This document shows, piece after piece, positions 18,049 through 27,423 of a stretch of 64,000 nucleotides of DNA (positions are counted from its first letter, which is position 1; every line of letters starts with the position of its first letter). The notes below the pieces were generated by a model. The model did no database searches. It was not told the origin of the DNA and was given only the letters and a program-made list of their open reading frames with translations. Source of the DNA: Tropicimonas sp. IMCC34043 (GTDB lineage Bacteria > Pseudomonadota > Alphaproteobacteria > Rhodobacterales > Rhodobacteraceae); NCBI RefSeq assembly GCF_003390845.1, contig NZ_QMEK01000007.1, positions 62,001-126,000 of the forward strand, in the 5' to 3' direction. The position numbers were made by a program, and so were the translations under genes.

Positions 18049-18836
18049 GCCGACCCGCCCTGCACCGGCAGGCCTTTCCCCCGAACCGCGGCAAACAGGC
18101 GATCCTGTCGGCGCTGATCGTCTATCTGGTCTATGCCGTCCTCGCGCTCGACGTCAGCATGGCGCGCATCGTCACCGGCATCGGCAATGCCGCGCATTTC
18201 TTCGACCGCATGTTTCCCCCCAATACCGATCCCTCGAAGCTGGCGCTGATCTGGGACGGGATGAAACAAAGCCTGCAGATCGCGATCCTGTCGACCGTGG
18301 TCGGGCTGTCGCTGTCGCTGCCCATTGGCCTGATCTCGGCGCGCAATATCGCGCCCGCCTGGCTCGGCGGGCCGGCGCGGGTTCTGGTCATGATCTGCCG
18401 GTCGTTCCATCCGCTGATCGTGGCGATCCTGTTCGTCAAGGCGGTGGGCTTCGGGGTGCTGGCGGGCGCGCTGGCGCTGGTCGTTGCCACCGTCGGCTTT
18501 GTCGCCAAGCTGTTTGCCGAGATCGTCGAGGAAATCAGCCCGAAACAGGTCGAGGCGGTGCGCGCCACCGGGGCCTCGACCCTGTCGGTGCTGCTGATCG
18601 GGGTGCTCCCGCAGGTGCTGCCGCGCTTTGCCGGGTTGTCGGCCTATCAGCTCGATTCGAACCTGCGCAACTCGACCATCGTCGGCATCGTTGGCGGCGG
18701 CGGCATCGGCGCGATGCTGTTCACCGCCAGCCAGCGGTTCGACTATGACGTCGTGCTGACCATCATCCTGATCATCATCGCCACGATCATGACATTGGAA
18801 TTCGTCACCGCCCGCATCCGAAAGATCCTGCTATGA
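18045..18836 (+). CDS. phnE: PhnE-type ABC transporter permease (first copy)
   Basis: A 263-residue inner-membrane permease with about six hydrophobic segments. The cytoplasmic EAA-type loop ([21 protein letters not shown], about 165-185) contacts the ATPase. The C-terminal part ([17 protein letters not shown]) is characteristic of PhnE proteins. It is coupled by ATGA overlaps to phnC upstream and to the second permease downstream, which indicates a heterodimeric channel. Confidence 0.92.
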   Translation: MSRPALHRQAFPPNRGKQAILSALIVYLVYAVLALDVSMARIVTGIGNAAHFFDRMFPPNTDPSKLALIWDGMKQSLQIAILSTVVGLSLSLPIGLISARNIAPAWLGGPARVLVMICRSFHPLIVAILFVKAVGFGVLAGALALVVATVGFVAKLFAEIVEEISPKQVEAVRATGASTLSVLLIGVLPQVLPRFAGLSAYQLDSNLRNSTIVGIVGGGGIGAMLFTASQRFDYDVVLTIILIIIATIMTLEFVTARIRKILL

Positions 18837-19654
18837 GCGACATCCCCCTGTCCGCCGCCCCGTCCGCGGCGCAGCACTGGAAGCGCCACTCGCCGCTGCA
18901 ATCGGCGCTGCGCACCGGCATCACGGTCGTCATCGTCGCCGCCGTGGTCTGGTCGCTGCGCACCATCGAGATCATCCCCGAGTTCCTGTACGACGCCCCG
19001 GCGCAGACCATGGACCTGTTCGCGCGGATGTGGCCGCTCGACTGGGCGTTCTTTCCGACCGACATCTTCCCGGCGCTGATCGAGACCATCAACATCGCGG
19101 CCCTTGGCACGGTGCTGGCCATCGTCATGGCGCTGCCGCTGTCGTTTCTGGCCGCGCGCAACGTCACCCGCAGCCCGGTCGCGCGCTGGATCGCGCAGTT
19201 CCTGTTCGTCAGCTCGCGGTCGGTCAATTCGCTGATCTGGGCGCTGCTGTTCGTGGCGATCTTCGGCCCCGGCGCGCTGGCCGGCGTGCTGTCGATCGCC
19301 TTCCGCTCCATCGGGTTCGTCGGCCGGCTGTTCGGCGAGGCGGTCGAGGATGCCCACCCCGGCCCGGTCGAGGCGCTGACCGCCGCCGGGGCCGGAACGA
19401 TGAGTGTTCTGGTCAAGGGCTACTGGCCGCAGGTGCAGCCGGCGTTCTGGTCGATCGTGCTGCTGCGCTGGGACATCAACGTGCGCGAATCCGCGGTTCT
19501 GGGGCTGGTGGGCGCCGGCGGCATCGGCGTCGCGCTCGATGCCGCGATCAGCAACCTCTACTGGGATCAGGCGGGGCTGGTGCTGCTGACCATCTTCGGC
19601 GTGGTCTGGATCTCGGAATTCGTGACCTCGCGGGTGCGTGCCCGGATCATCTGA
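18833..19654 (+). CDS. phnE: PhnE-type ABC transporter permease (second copy)
   Basis: A 273-residue paralogue of the preceding permease. The EAA-type loop reads VEALTAAGAGTMSVLVKGYWP and the tail ESAVLGLVGAGGIGVALD. The N-terminal 30 residues are longer and hydrophilic. It forms the second half of the channel and ends the operon at a convergent hairpin. Confidence 0.92.
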   Translation: MSDIPLSAAPSAAQHWKRHSPLQSALRTGITVVIVAAVVWSLRTIEIIPEFLYDAPAQTMDLFARMWPLDWAFFPTDIFPALIETINIAALGTVLAIVMALPLSFLAARNVTRSPVARWIAQFLFVSSRSVNSLIWALLFVAIFGPGALAGVLSIAFRSIGFVGRLFGEAVEDAHPGPVEALTAAGAGTMSVLVKGYWPQVQPAFWSIVLLRWDINVRESAVLGLVGAGGIGVALDAAISNLYWDQAGLVLLTIFGVVWISEFVTSRVRARII

Positions 19655-19669
19655 TCCAGGGCACGCACC
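19633..19669. terminator. Convergent hairpin between phnE and the peptide ABC operon
   Basis: GGTGCGTGCCCGGATCA pairs with TGATCCAGGGCACGCACC, a 17-bp stem with one bulged base, spanning the phnE stop codon. The two operons converge here, so it can serve both. No T-run follows. Confidence 0.55.
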
Positions 19670-19673
19670 GGCG

Positions 19674-21263
19674 TCACGCCACGTCCATGAAGGCCGCGGC
19701 GATCAGCGCCCGGGTATAGGCGGCGTCTGGCGCGCTCAGAACCTGATCGACGGGACCTTCCTCGACCAGAGTGCCGTCCTTCATCACCAGAACCCGGTCG
19801 GCGACCGCCCGCACCGCCGCCAGATCGTGGCTGACAAAGACATAGGACATGCCGTGGCGCTGCTGCAGATCGCGCAGAAGGTCGATCACCTGTTTCTGCA
19901 CCATCCGGTCCAGCGCCGAGGTCGGTTCGTCCAGGATCAGCAGCCGCGGCTTCAGGATCAGCGCGCGGGCAATCGCGATGCGCTGCCGCTGCCCGCCCGA
20001 GAATTCGTGGATATAGCGGTGCCGCGTCTCGGGCGGCAGGCCGACCTCGCGCAGCGCCAGCACCGCCTGTTCGTCGCGATCCCGCGCGCTTTGCGCCGGG
20101 CGATGGACGCGCAGCCCCTCGGTCACGATCTGTCCCGCCGTCATGTGCGGGCTGAGCGCGCCGAACGGGTCCTGAAACACCACCTGGATCCGTGACCGGA
20201 ACGGCCGCAGCGCCCGCGGCGACAACCCGTCAAGCCGCTGGCCTTCAAAGCTGATCTCGCCCTCGGCATCGACCAGGCGCAGGATCGCGCGGGCAAGCGT
20301 CGATTTCCCCGACCCGCTTTCGCCGACGATGCCCAATGTCTCGCCCTGCCGGACGGTCAGATCGAGGCCATGCAGCACCTCGATCCGCCGCCGGCCGGTC
20401 GAAAAGCTGACGCGCAGCCCCCGCGCGGTCAGCAGCGGTTCGGCATCCGCGGCCACCGGGATCTTGCGGCCCCGAGGCGCGGCATCGAGCAGCGCGCGGG
20501 TATAGGGATGCTGCGGCCGTTCGAATATCGCCCCGACCGTGCCGGTTTCGACCACCTCGCCGCGGTGCATGACATAGACCCGGTCGGCAATGTGGCGCAC
20601 CAGCCCGAGGTCATGGGTGATGAAGATCACGCCCATGCCGTTCTTGCGCTGCAGCTCGGCGATCAGCGCAATGATCTCGGCCTGGATCGTGACGTCGAGC
20701 GCGGTCGTCGGCTCGTCCGCGATCAGCAGCGAGGGGTTGTTGGCGAGCGCCATGGCGATCATCACGCGCTGGCGCTGGCCGCCCGACAGCTCGTGGGGAT
20801 AGGCCCGCATCTGCCGCTCGGGGTCGGGCATATGGACCTGCCGCAGCATCTCCAGCGCGCGGGCGCGGGCGGCGCGGCGGCCGACCCGGCGATGGCGCAG
20901 GATCGGCTCCATGATCTGCTCGCCGATCCGGTAGAGCGGATCGAGCGAGGTCATCGGTTCCTGAAAGATCATCGAGATCTCGGCCCCGCGCAGCGTGCGC
21001 AGCGCCTGCGGGTTCAGCCGCAACAGGTCGTCGCCGCGAAAGGCGATGCGCCCGGTGGCACGGCCGTTGTGCGGCAACAGCCCCATGGCGGCGATCATCG
21101 ACTGGCTCTTGCCAGAGCCGGATTCGCCGACGATTGCCACCGTCTCGCCCGGTTCGATCCGGAACGAGACGTCGCGCACGGCGCAGGTCTCGCCCCCGTC
21201 GGTCGCATAATGGACCGACAATGCCTCGACGCTCAGCAGCGGTGTGTGATGGTCTGCGGTCAT
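19674..21263 (-). CDS. Oligopeptide ABC transporter, fused double ATPase (DppD-DppF / YejF type)
   Basis: A 529-residue protein with two complete ATPase domains, each with Walker A GESGSGKS, a signature (LSGGQRQR in the first half, FSGGQRQR in the second) and Walker B ([24 protein letters not shown]). The typical oligopeptide C-terminal extension of the first domain ([13 protein letters not shown]) is present. The start at 21263 is one base from the permease stop; a longer frame begins at 21308. It powers import through the two permeases upstream in the same operon. Confidence 0.92.
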   Translation of the reverse strand: MTADHHTPLLSVEALSVHYATDGGETCAVRDVSFRIEPGETVAIVGESGSGKSQSMIAAMGLLPHNGRATGRIAFRGDDLLRLNPQALRTLRGAEISMIFQEPMTSLDPLYRIGEQIMEPILRHRRVGRRAARARALEMLRQVHMPDPERQMRAYPHELSGGQRQRVMIAMALANNPSLLIADEPTTALDVTIQAEIIALIAELQRKNGMGVIFITHDLGLVRHIADRVYVMHRGEVVETGTVGAIFERPQHPYTRALLDAAPRGRKIPVAADAEPLLTARGLRVSFSTGRRRIEVLHGLDLTVRQGETLGIVGESGSGKSTLARAILRLVDAEGEISFEGQRLDGLSPRALRPFRSRIQVVFQDPFGALSPHMTAGQIVTEGLRVHRPAQSARDRDEQAVLALREVGLPPETRHRYIHEFSGGQRQRIAIARALILKPRLLILDEPTSALDRMVQKQVIDLLRDLQQRHGMSYVFVSHDLAAVRAVADRVLVMKDGTLVEEGPVDQVLSAPDAAYTRALIAAAFMDVA

Positions 21264-21264
21264 G

Positions 21265-22401
21265 TCAGGCGTCCCGGGGGTCAAGTGCATCGCGCAGCCC
21301 GTCGCCAAGAAAGTTCAGCGCAAACAGCGTCGAGGTCAGAAACAGCGAGGGGAAGATCAGCATCCAGATCGCCGAGGGCATGGCACGCGCGCCCTGCGCG
21401 ATCAGGATGCCCCAGCTCGACATCGGCTCCTGCACCCCGAAGCCGAGATAGGACAGGAAGCTTTCCAGAATGATCACGTTCGGCACCAGCAGCGTCATGA
21501 AAACGATCACCGGGCCCAGCAGGTTCGGCACGATATGACGAAACAGGATCTGGAACCAGCTGACGCCCAAGGCCTCGGCCGCGGCAACGAACTCGCGCCG
21601 GCGCAGCGACAGCGTCTGCCCCCGCACGATCCGCGCCATGTCGAGCCACAGCACCGCCCCGACGGCCACGAACATCAGCAGGAAATTGCGGCCGAAGAAC
21701 ACGACCAGCATGATGACAAAGAAGATGAAGGGCAGCGAATAGAGCACATCGACAATGCGCATCATGATCTGGTCGACCCGGCCGCCGGCAAACCCCGAGA
21801 TCGCGCCATAGAGAACGCCGATCACCATGGCGACAAGCCCGGCCAGAAACCCGATGGACAGCGAGATCCGCCCCGCGATCAGCGTCCGCGCCAGCAGGTC
21901 GCGGCCGGTCGCATCGGTGCCGAACAGGAAATGGTGGCGTTCGATCCGGGCCGTCAGCACCGCCTCGGTCTGCGAGGTCGGATCGAGGGTGCTGTTCTCC
22001 AGCATGTCCGAGCGGTCGAAATAGCGCGCCGCCCGCGGATCGACGCCGCGCGTCGATTGCAGATGCGCCGTGACCCGATCGCCCGTCTGCGCCCAGTCCA
22101 CCAGATCGAGCCGCGCGCGGCCGGCCGCGGCCTCGATCGCGGGGCCGATCATCTCGGGGCGGGGATAGGCCGACAGGCTCGCCGGGACGCGGGTATAGCC
22201 CTGAAAGATCTTGTCATAGCTGTTGGGGACCAGCATCGGGCCGAAGGTGCAGGCCAGCACCATGAGGCAGAGATAGACGAGACTGCCCATGGCAAGGCTG
22301 TTCTTGCGCAGCCGCTGCCAGGCCTTGGCCCAGAACGACCTCGCCTGCCCCTCTGTGTCCGCGGGAACGGGGGCGGGGGCGGAGACGGGGATTTCAGTCA
22401 T
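21265..22401 (-). CDS. Oligopeptide ABC transporter permease, DppC/YejE type
   Basis: A 378-residue permease with an N-terminal cytoplasmic tail, a first membrane helix near 40-60, a large periplasmic region (about 70-180) and five further helices. The EAA loop is EFVAAAEALGVSWFQILFRHIVPN. The long periplasmic insert is as in YejE-type proteins. The ATG at 22401 overlaps the upstream permease by 8 bp and is preferred over the ATG at 22434 inside it. Confidence 0.92.
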   Translation of the reverse strand: MTEIPVSAPAPVPADTEGQARSFWAKAWQRLRKNSLAMGSLVYLCLMVLACTFGPMLVPNSYDKIFQGYTRVPASLSAYPRPEMIGPAIEAAAGRARLDLVDWAQTGDRVTAHLQSTRGVDPRAARYFDRSDMLENSTLDPTSQTEAVLTARIERHHFLFGTDATGRDLLARTLIAGRISLSIGFLAGLVAMVIGVLYGAISGFAGGRVDQIMMRIVDVLYSLPFIFFVIMLVVFFGRNFLLMFVAVGAVLWLDMARIVRGQTLSLRRREFVAAAEALGVSWFQILFRHIVPNLLGPVIVFMTLLVPNVIILESFLSYLGFGVQEPMSSWGILIAQGARAMPSAIWMLIFPSLFLTSTLFALNFLGDGLRDALDPRDA

Positions 22402-23317
22402 AGCGCACCCTCGGATCGACGAGCGTATAGGCAATGTCGACGATCAGGTTGAACAGGATGGTGAACACGGCCAGCACGACGACGGCCCCCATCACCACGG
22501 TGTAGTCGCGGTTGAGCGCCGCATCGACGAAATAGCGGCCAATGCCCGGGATCGAGAACACCGTCTCGACCACGACCGATCCCGTCATCAGCGCGGCTGC
22601 GGCGGGTCCGGCATAGGACACGACGGGCAAAAGCGCGGATCGCAGCGCATGGCGCCCGACCACGGCAGCCTCCGACAGGCCCATGGCGCGGGCGGTTCGG
22701 ATGTGGTGGGTGTGCAGCGCCTCGATCATCGAACTTCGCATCAGCCGCGCAACGACGGCAAGCTGCGGCAGCATCAGGCAGATCACCGGGCCGATCAGGT
22801 TGTGGAAGGCACCGTCGTTCCAGCCGCCGACCGGCAGCCAGTTGAGCCCCAGCGCGAACACCAGCTGAAACAGCGGCGCCACCACGAAGGTGGGGATCGT
22901 GCTGCCCGCGGTGGCAAAGCCCACCACCGCACGGTCGGCCCAGCCGTCGCGATAGAGCGCCGCGATCACGCCCATGGCGCCGCCGAGGATCAGCGCCAGC
23001 AACAGCGCCAAGCCGCCGATGCGGATCGACACCGGCAGGCCGGCATGCAGCAGTTCGGCCACGCTGAATTCGGGCATGGTAAAGCTCGGCCCCAGATCGC
23101 CGTGCAGCAGGTTCTTCAGATAGATCCCGTATTGCTGCACCAGCGGCAGATCCAGATGATAGGTGCGCTCCAGATTGGCCCGGATCACCGGGTCGAGCGC
23201 GCGTTCCTGATCGAACGGACCGCCCGGCGCGATGCGGATCATGAAAAACGACAGCGTGACAACGACGAAAAGCGTGGGAACGGCCGTCATCATTCGCCAG
23301 AAGGCATAGCGGAGCAT
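22394..23317 (-). CDS. Oligopeptide ABC transporter permease, DppB/OppB type
   Basis: A 307-residue permease with the usual start MLRYAFWRM, a first helix near 10-30, the conserved RIAPGGPF segment and the EAA loop (HIRTARAMGLSEAAVVGRHAL). The ATG at 23317 gives the standard N-terminus; the upstream ATG at 23353 adds a Pro/Arg-rich tail. It overlaps the DppC-type gene by 8 bp and follows the binding-protein gene after a 57-bp gap with a hairpin. Confidence 0.92.
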   Translation of the reverse strand: MLRYAFWRMMTAVPTLFVVVTLSFFMIRIAPGGPFDQERALDPVIRANLERTYHLDLPLVQQYGIYLKNLLHGDLGPSFTMPEFSVAELLHAGLPVSIRIGGLALLLALILGGAMGVIAALYRDGWADRAVVGFATAGSTIPTFVVAPLFQLVFALGLNWLPVGGWNDGAFHNLIGPVICLMLPQLAVVARLMRSSMIEALHTHHIRTARAMGLSEAAVVGRHALRSALLPVVSYAGPAAAALMTGSVVVETVFSIPGIGRYFVDAALNRDYTVVMGAVVVLAVFTILFNLIVDIAYTLVDPRVRYD

Positions 23318-23336
23318 GGGGAACCTCGGCCTGAAG

Positions 23337-23365
23337 GGCCCCGGCCCGGGCAACGGACCGGGGCC
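23337..23365 (-). other. Intercistronic hairpin after the oligopeptide-binding protein gene
   Basis: GGCCCCGG and CCGGGGCC form a perfect 8-bp GC stem around a 13-nt loop, 10 bp downstream of the binding-protein stop. It probably stabilises the upstream mRNA so that binding protein exceeds permease. Confidence 0.5.
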
Positions 23366-23374
23366 GGGACTGTG

Positions 23375-24964
23375 CTACTTGATGCTGAGGAAGCGGGTCG
23401 GATGCACATCCATCACATTGTCGCCCCAGCCGCCGACGCGATCCGAGACGAGGTTGTGATAGCTGTAGAACATCAGCGGCACGACGCAGAGATCGCGCGC
23501 CACACCGATTGCCTCGGCATCGTGCAGATCGCCCATCCGTTTCGCCGGATCGGTCTCGAGCGCCGCCTTTTCGAGCAGCGCATCGAAATCGCCATCGGAA
23601 TACAGGGTCGTGTTGTTGCCGGTGCCGGTTTTGCACAGCGCGAGAAAGTTCTCGGGGTCGACATAATCGGCAAACCAGGCCGCGCGGGCCAGGTCATAGT
23701 CGCCCTTCTGTTCCAGATAGCCATAATGCGACTTGGTATCGAGGTTGACGAGGCTGACCTCGATCCCGAACGGCGCCAGCATCTCCTGCACCGCGACGGC
23801 GGTGTTGGCGTTGTTGTCCGAGGTGTTGAACCGCAATTCCAGCGCCAGCGGATGATCGGGGCCGATGCCAAGCCCGGTCAGGATCGCCTCGGCCTGTTCC
23901 TCGCGGTCGATCTGGGACATGCCGGCATAGTCGAGAGCGGCACTTTCATAACCGTCGATGCCGGGCGGCACGAAGGAATAGGCCGGCAGCATCGTGTCCT
24001 GCCAGACCTTCTCGGCCAGGAAATCGCGGTCGATCAGCATCGAGATCGCCTGCCGCAGCGCGACCTCGTCCCAGGGCGCCTTGTCGATCTTGAAGCCATA
24101 GTAATAGGTGCCGAGCGTCGGCCCGACGCGAAGCTGGTCGCCGAACTTCGCCTGCAGGTCGGCGGTCTGCTCGGTCGGGAAGTCGCGGTTGACGTCAAGC
24201 TCGCCGGCTTCGAACCGCTTGACCGCGGCCGAGGCGTCGGCGGTCGGGTAATAGTTCACCGTGTCGATGCTGACGTTCGCGGCATCATAGAACTCGGGGT
24301 TGCGGGTCAGGGTGATGTGGTCGTTCGGGACGAAGTCGCCCAGCACATAGGCCCCGTTCGACACCAGATTGCCGGGCTTGGTAAAGGCCGCGCCGAACGC
24401 CTCGACATTCGCCTTCTGCACCGGATAGGTCGACTGATGCGTCAGCATCTGCAGGAAATAGGGCGTCGGGCCGTTCAGCGTGACCTCGAGCGTCAGATCG
24501 TCGATGGCGCGGATCCCCAGATCCTCGGGCGGCAGCGTGCCTGCGGTAATCGCCTCGGCGTTCTTCACCGGCGCCAGCATATAGGCGTATTCGGCGGCGG
24601 TCTCGGGCGTCACCACCCGGCGCCAGGAATAGACGAAATCCGCGGCCGTCACCGGGCTGCCATCCGACCACTTGCCATCGGCGCGCAGCGTGAAGGTATA
24701 GCTCAGACCATCGTCGCTGACGCGCCAGCTTGCGGCGGCGTCGGGGATCAGTTTGGCGTCGGGGTCAAGCCCCATGAGGCCGCTGAACAGATCGCGCATT
24801 AGGTTCGCCTCGGCCAGGGTCGAGGTGCGGTGCGGATCGAGGGATTCAGGATCGTCGAGGTTGCCGCGGTTCAGCACGGTTTCGGCCATGCCGGCCAGCG
24901 GCAGGGTCAGGACCGCCACAAGGGCGATGCCGGACAGCGGAAGCCTTAGATGGTGATGTCTCAT
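23375..24964 (-). CDS. Oligopeptide-binding periplasmic protein, OppA/MppA type
   Basis: A 529-residue SBP_bac_5 binding protein. The signal peptide ends near residue 27 (LAGMAETV). Family landmarks are LNRGNLDDPESLDPHRT (31-47), the WSDGSPVTAADFVYSWRRV segment (near 98-117) and the late YLEQKGDYDLARAAWFADY. The start overlaps the prolyl iminopeptidase stop by 4 bp. With a peptidase and a hydrolase encoded ahead of it, the system looks dedicated to peptide use rather than nickel or sugar transport. Confidence 0.93.
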   Translation of the reverse strand: MRHHHLRLPLSGIALVAVLTLPLAGMAETVLNRGNLDDPESLDPHRTSTLAEANLMRDLFSGLMGLDPDAKLIPDAAASWRVSDDGLSYTFTLRADGKWSDGSPVTAADFVYSWRRVVTPETAAEYAYMLAPVKNAEAITAGTLPPEDLGIRAIDDLTLEVTLNGPTPYFLQMLTHQSTYPVQKANVEAFGAAFTKPGNLVSNGAYVLGDFVPNDHITLTRNPEFYDAANVSIDTVNYYPTADASAAVKRFEAGELDVNRDFPTEQTADLQAKFGDQLRVGPTLGTYYYGFKIDKAPWDEVALRQAISMLIDRDFLAEKVWQDTMLPAYSFVPPGIDGYESAALDYAGMSQIDREEQAEAILTGLGIGPDHPLALELRFNTSDNNANTAVAVQEMLAPFGIEVSLVNLDTKSHYGYLEQKGDYDLARAAWFADYVDPENFLALCKTGTGNNTTLYSDGDFDALLEKAALETDPAKRMGDLHDAEAIGVARDLCVVPLMFYSYHNLVSDRVGGWGDNVMDVHPTRFLSIK

Positions 24965-26013
24965 GTCTTGGTCCTTTGGGTTCTGGACGGCGCTGCGTCC
25001 GGGATGCGGGGGGCCTGGGGGTCGGGCGGCGGGGCGCTGGCCTTGGCGCGCGACGCGCCACGCGGCGAAAGATCTTCGGTGGCGCGGACGACGGCGTCGA
25101 TGATGCCGGGTTCGGTCCCCGAATGACCGGCGTCGGGCACGACGCGCAGCACCGCATGGGGCAGCGCGCGGGCCAGACGATGCGCGCCGATCATCGGCGT
25201 CACGAGGTCATAGCGCCCCTGCACCAGCCGGACCGGAATGCCCGACAGCCGCGGCGCCTGTTTCAACAGCCAGTCCGCCTCCGGGAAAAAGCCGCGATTG
25301 ACGAAATAGTGGCATTCGAGCCGGGCAAGCGCGACCGCGACCTCGGGCGTCTCGAAATCGTCCTCGCGGGCGGGATCGGGCAGCAGCGACAGCGCTGCCC
25401 CCTCCCACCGGCTCCAGGCGCGGGCGCAGGTCAGCCGCTCTTCGGGGTCCGGGCCGAACAGGCGCCGATGATAGGCCGCCAGCATGTCGCCGCGTTCGGC
25501 GGGCGGGATCGGCGCGGCAAAGGCCGCGAAGACTTCGGGCAGGATCAGCGAGGCACCGGACTGATAGAACCAGCGCAACTCCTCCTCGCTCATCAGGAAG
25601 ATGCCGCGCAGGATCAGCTCCGACACCGCCTCGGGGTGGCTTTCGGCATAGGCGAGGCCGAGCGTCGAGCCCCAGGACCCGCCCATCACCTGCCAGCGCT
25701 CGATCCCAAGCAGGCGGCGCAGCGCCTCGATGTCGGCCACGAGGTGCCATGTCGTGTTGTCCGCGATCCCGGCATGGGGTTCGGACCGGCCGCATCCGCG
25801 CTGATCGAACAGGACGATCCGATAGGCCGCGGGGTCGTGCAGCCGGCGCATGTAGTCGGCGATGCTGCCGCCCGGGCCGCCGTGCAGGATCAGCGCGGGC
25901 TTGCCGTCCGGATTGCCCGCCTCCTGATAATAGATGCGGTGCCGGTCCGAGACCCGGAGCCATCCCTCCCGATAGGGGTCGCAGGGGGGGAACAGGCCGC
26001 GCCTTTCCGTCAT
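24961..26013 (-). CDS. pip: Prolyl iminopeptidase (alpha/beta hydrolase)
   Basis: A 350-residue cytoplasmic peptidase that releases N-terminal proline. The oxyanion segment HGGPGG is at 44-49, DQRGCGRS at 70-77, the nucleophile Ser113 lies in GGSWGS, and the late DAGHSG contains the catalytic His. The last 35 residues are a Pro/Ala/Arg-rich tail beyond the normal end of the family. It overlaps both neighbours by 4 bp and probably processes peptides brought in by the importer. Confidence 0.93.
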   Translation of the reverse strand: MTERRGLFPPCDPYREGWLRVSDRHRIYYQEAGNPDGKPALILHGGPGGSIADYMRRLHDPAAYRIVLFDQRGCGRSEPHAGIADNTTWHLVADIEALRRLLGIERWQVMGGSWGSTLGLAYAESHPEAVSELILRGIFLMSEEELRWFYQSGASLILPEVFAAFAAPIPPAERGDMLAAYHRRLFGPDPEERLTCARAWSRWEGAALSLLPDPAREDDFETPEVAVALARLECHYFVNRGFFPEADWLLKQAPRLSGIPVRLVQGRYDLVTPMIGAHRLARALPHAVLRVVPDAGHSGTEPGIIDAVVRATEDLSPRGASRAKASAPPPDPQAPRIPDAAPSRTQRTKT

Positions 26014-26948
26014 CCACCCACCCCGGCCAGAACGGGGGCGACGAATTCCTCGTAAAGCATCGCGCCGAGGTCGGGAAAGATCGCGGGATCCTTGGCGCTG
26101 GTCTGTTCGCCCTGCGTCATCACCACGACGATGATCGGCCGCCCGTCGGGCCGCAGCCAGCGCAGCATGTCATGCTTGAAATACGAACTTTCGGGGTCTC
26201 CGGTCCACAGGTTGTGCCCGGCCTTGCTCCAGACCCTTGTGCCTTCGGGCATCCCGCCGCCGAGGTACTCGGCCAGTTGATAGGCGGGCATCGGGGCGCG
26301 GGGATCGCGCCTGTCGCGCAGGAATTCACAGCGTGCCCGGTGCAGCGCCTCGCCCTCCAGCGGCACCTCGCCTTCGAACAACTCCCACATCAGGCGCGCG
26401 GCGGCACGCGGGGTCAGCACGTTCAGGTACTGCCCGCCCGCCCCGGCAAATTGCGCCTCGCGGCCATAGCGCATGTCGTCCATCAGCTTCTGGGTGATGT
26501 TGCAGCCCTCGAACTCGGCCCAGCCAAGATCGTGGACATAGCGGTTAAGACCCTCGCGCGCCTCGCGCCAGCGGGCAAAAGCCTCGGGCGGCAGCAGCGT
26601 GTCGCCGGTGGTGCCGGTCAGCAGGTCGATCACATAGTTCGTCGCGGTGTTCGACGACCACAGGATCATGTCGCGCAGCGCGCGATCAAGATCGGGGTGC
26701 ATTGCGATCCGCCCCTGCGCGATCTGGTCGAGCGCATGGAGGAGGTGAAAGCTTTTGACGAGGCTGCAGGGATAGCACCGCCAGTCGCCGCGCCAGTCAA
26801 AGCCTTCGGGGCGGCCGTCGGGCCCCGCCTCGACGATGACCAGCCCCATGGTGTCGGGGCGAAGCCCCCGGTCGCCGAACTCTGCGCCGATCCGGGACAG
26901 CAGCCCGCGGCCGCGGCGGCCCCATTGCGGGGTCTGGGTGAAAAACAT
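26010..26948 (-). CDS. Class A beta-lactamase-fold serine hydrolase
   Basis: A 312-residue protein with the SxxK motif at Ser62-Lys65 (CSLVKS), an SxN-like motif at Ser99-Asn100-Thr101 and KAG in VWSKAGHN in place of KTG. This is the beta-lactamase/D,D-peptidase/esterase fold. No signal peptide is visible, so it is probably cytoplasmic and unlikely to be an antibiotic-resistance enzyme. The ATG at 26948 has AGGAAA 7 bp upstream; the longer frame to 27107 runs through AT-rich promoter DNA. As first gene of a peptide-uptake operon it may be an amidase or peptidase acting on the imported substrate; that is inference. Confidence 0.8.
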   Translation of the reverse strand: MFFTQTPQWGRRGRGLLSRIGAEFGDRGLRPDTMGLVIVEAGPDGRPEGFDWRGDWRCYPCSLVKSFHLLHALDQIAQGRIAMHPDLDRALRDMILWSSNTATNYVIDLLTGTTGDTLLPPEAFARWREAREGLNRYVHDLGWAEFEGCNITQKLMDDMRYGREAQFAGAGGQYLNVLTPRAAARLMWELFEGEVPLEGEALHRARCEFLRDRRDPRAPMPAYQLAEYLGGGMPEGTRVWSKAGHNLWTGDPESSYFKHDMLRWLRPDGRPIIVVVMTQGEQTSAKDPAIFPDLGAMLYEEFVAPVLAGVGG

Positions 26949-27012
26949 CGTCGGTTTCCTGATCGTCCGTTGCCTGCAGCCTTCGATAGCACCGGCAGGG
27001 ACAATCGGTAAA

Positions 27013-27042
27013 ATTATAAAAATGCTATTTACTATCAGTAAA
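27013..27042 (-). promoter_or_regulatory. Sigma-70-type promoter of the hydrolase-pip-oligopeptide operon
   Basis: On the minus strand TTTACT (27042-27037) is followed after 18 bp by a consensus TATAAT (27018-27013). Transcription would begin near 27006 and give a leader of about 58 nt before the ATG at 26948. Confidence 0.6.
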
Positions 27043-27050
27043 TGGATAGT
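27028..27050. promoter_or_regulatory. Nested inverted repeats over the -35 region
   Basis: TTTACT-ATC-AGTAAA (27028-27042) and ACTATC-N8-GATAGT (27031-27050) overlap each other and the predicted -35 box of the peptide operon. This looks like a repressor operator; the cognate regulator is not encoded next to it. Confidence 0.45.
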
Positions 27051-27423
27051 CAGCCGCTGCGAACCCGCGCTTTGGGCCCCCCGAACAGGGCACGGGTCCG
27101 CTGTCACCCGGCGACTTTATGCGGTGCGGCACAGAATTCCCCTGGGTAATCAAAAAATGTATCGTAGGTTTCACATCGCCTCCCAAAGACCACCCAAATG
27201 GTCATAGTTCTCGTCAAATATATTCAACCATAAGTAGTATTTGGGGCTTTTCTTTTCGTTAAAAGGATGTAAGGTCAAGTCATGGCGGGTGCCGGACAGG
27301 CCACCTGTGTGCGGAATCAGCAATCCCTCGCGGCTGGGCCCTCCCCCTAGCTGCGACGCGCGCCCGTCATGCTTTCAGCACAATGCAAAGCCCGGTGCAG
27401 GCGGCGCAACACGGGGGCGCGTG

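Larger units (their letters stand above)
26949..27423. other. AT-rich intergenic region with the promoter of the peptide operon
   Basis: This 475-bp gap separates the peptide operon from the VIT1/CCC1-family gene. The stretch 26995-27270 is much richer in A and T than the surroundings. It contains the promoter and nested inverted repeats listed separately. No gene is evident. Confidence 0.6.

Noticed and set aside
26010-26948. Annotation as an antibiotic-resistance beta-lactamase
   Set aside because: No export signal, a KAG instead of KTG motif, and its place in a peptide-uptake operon argue against it.
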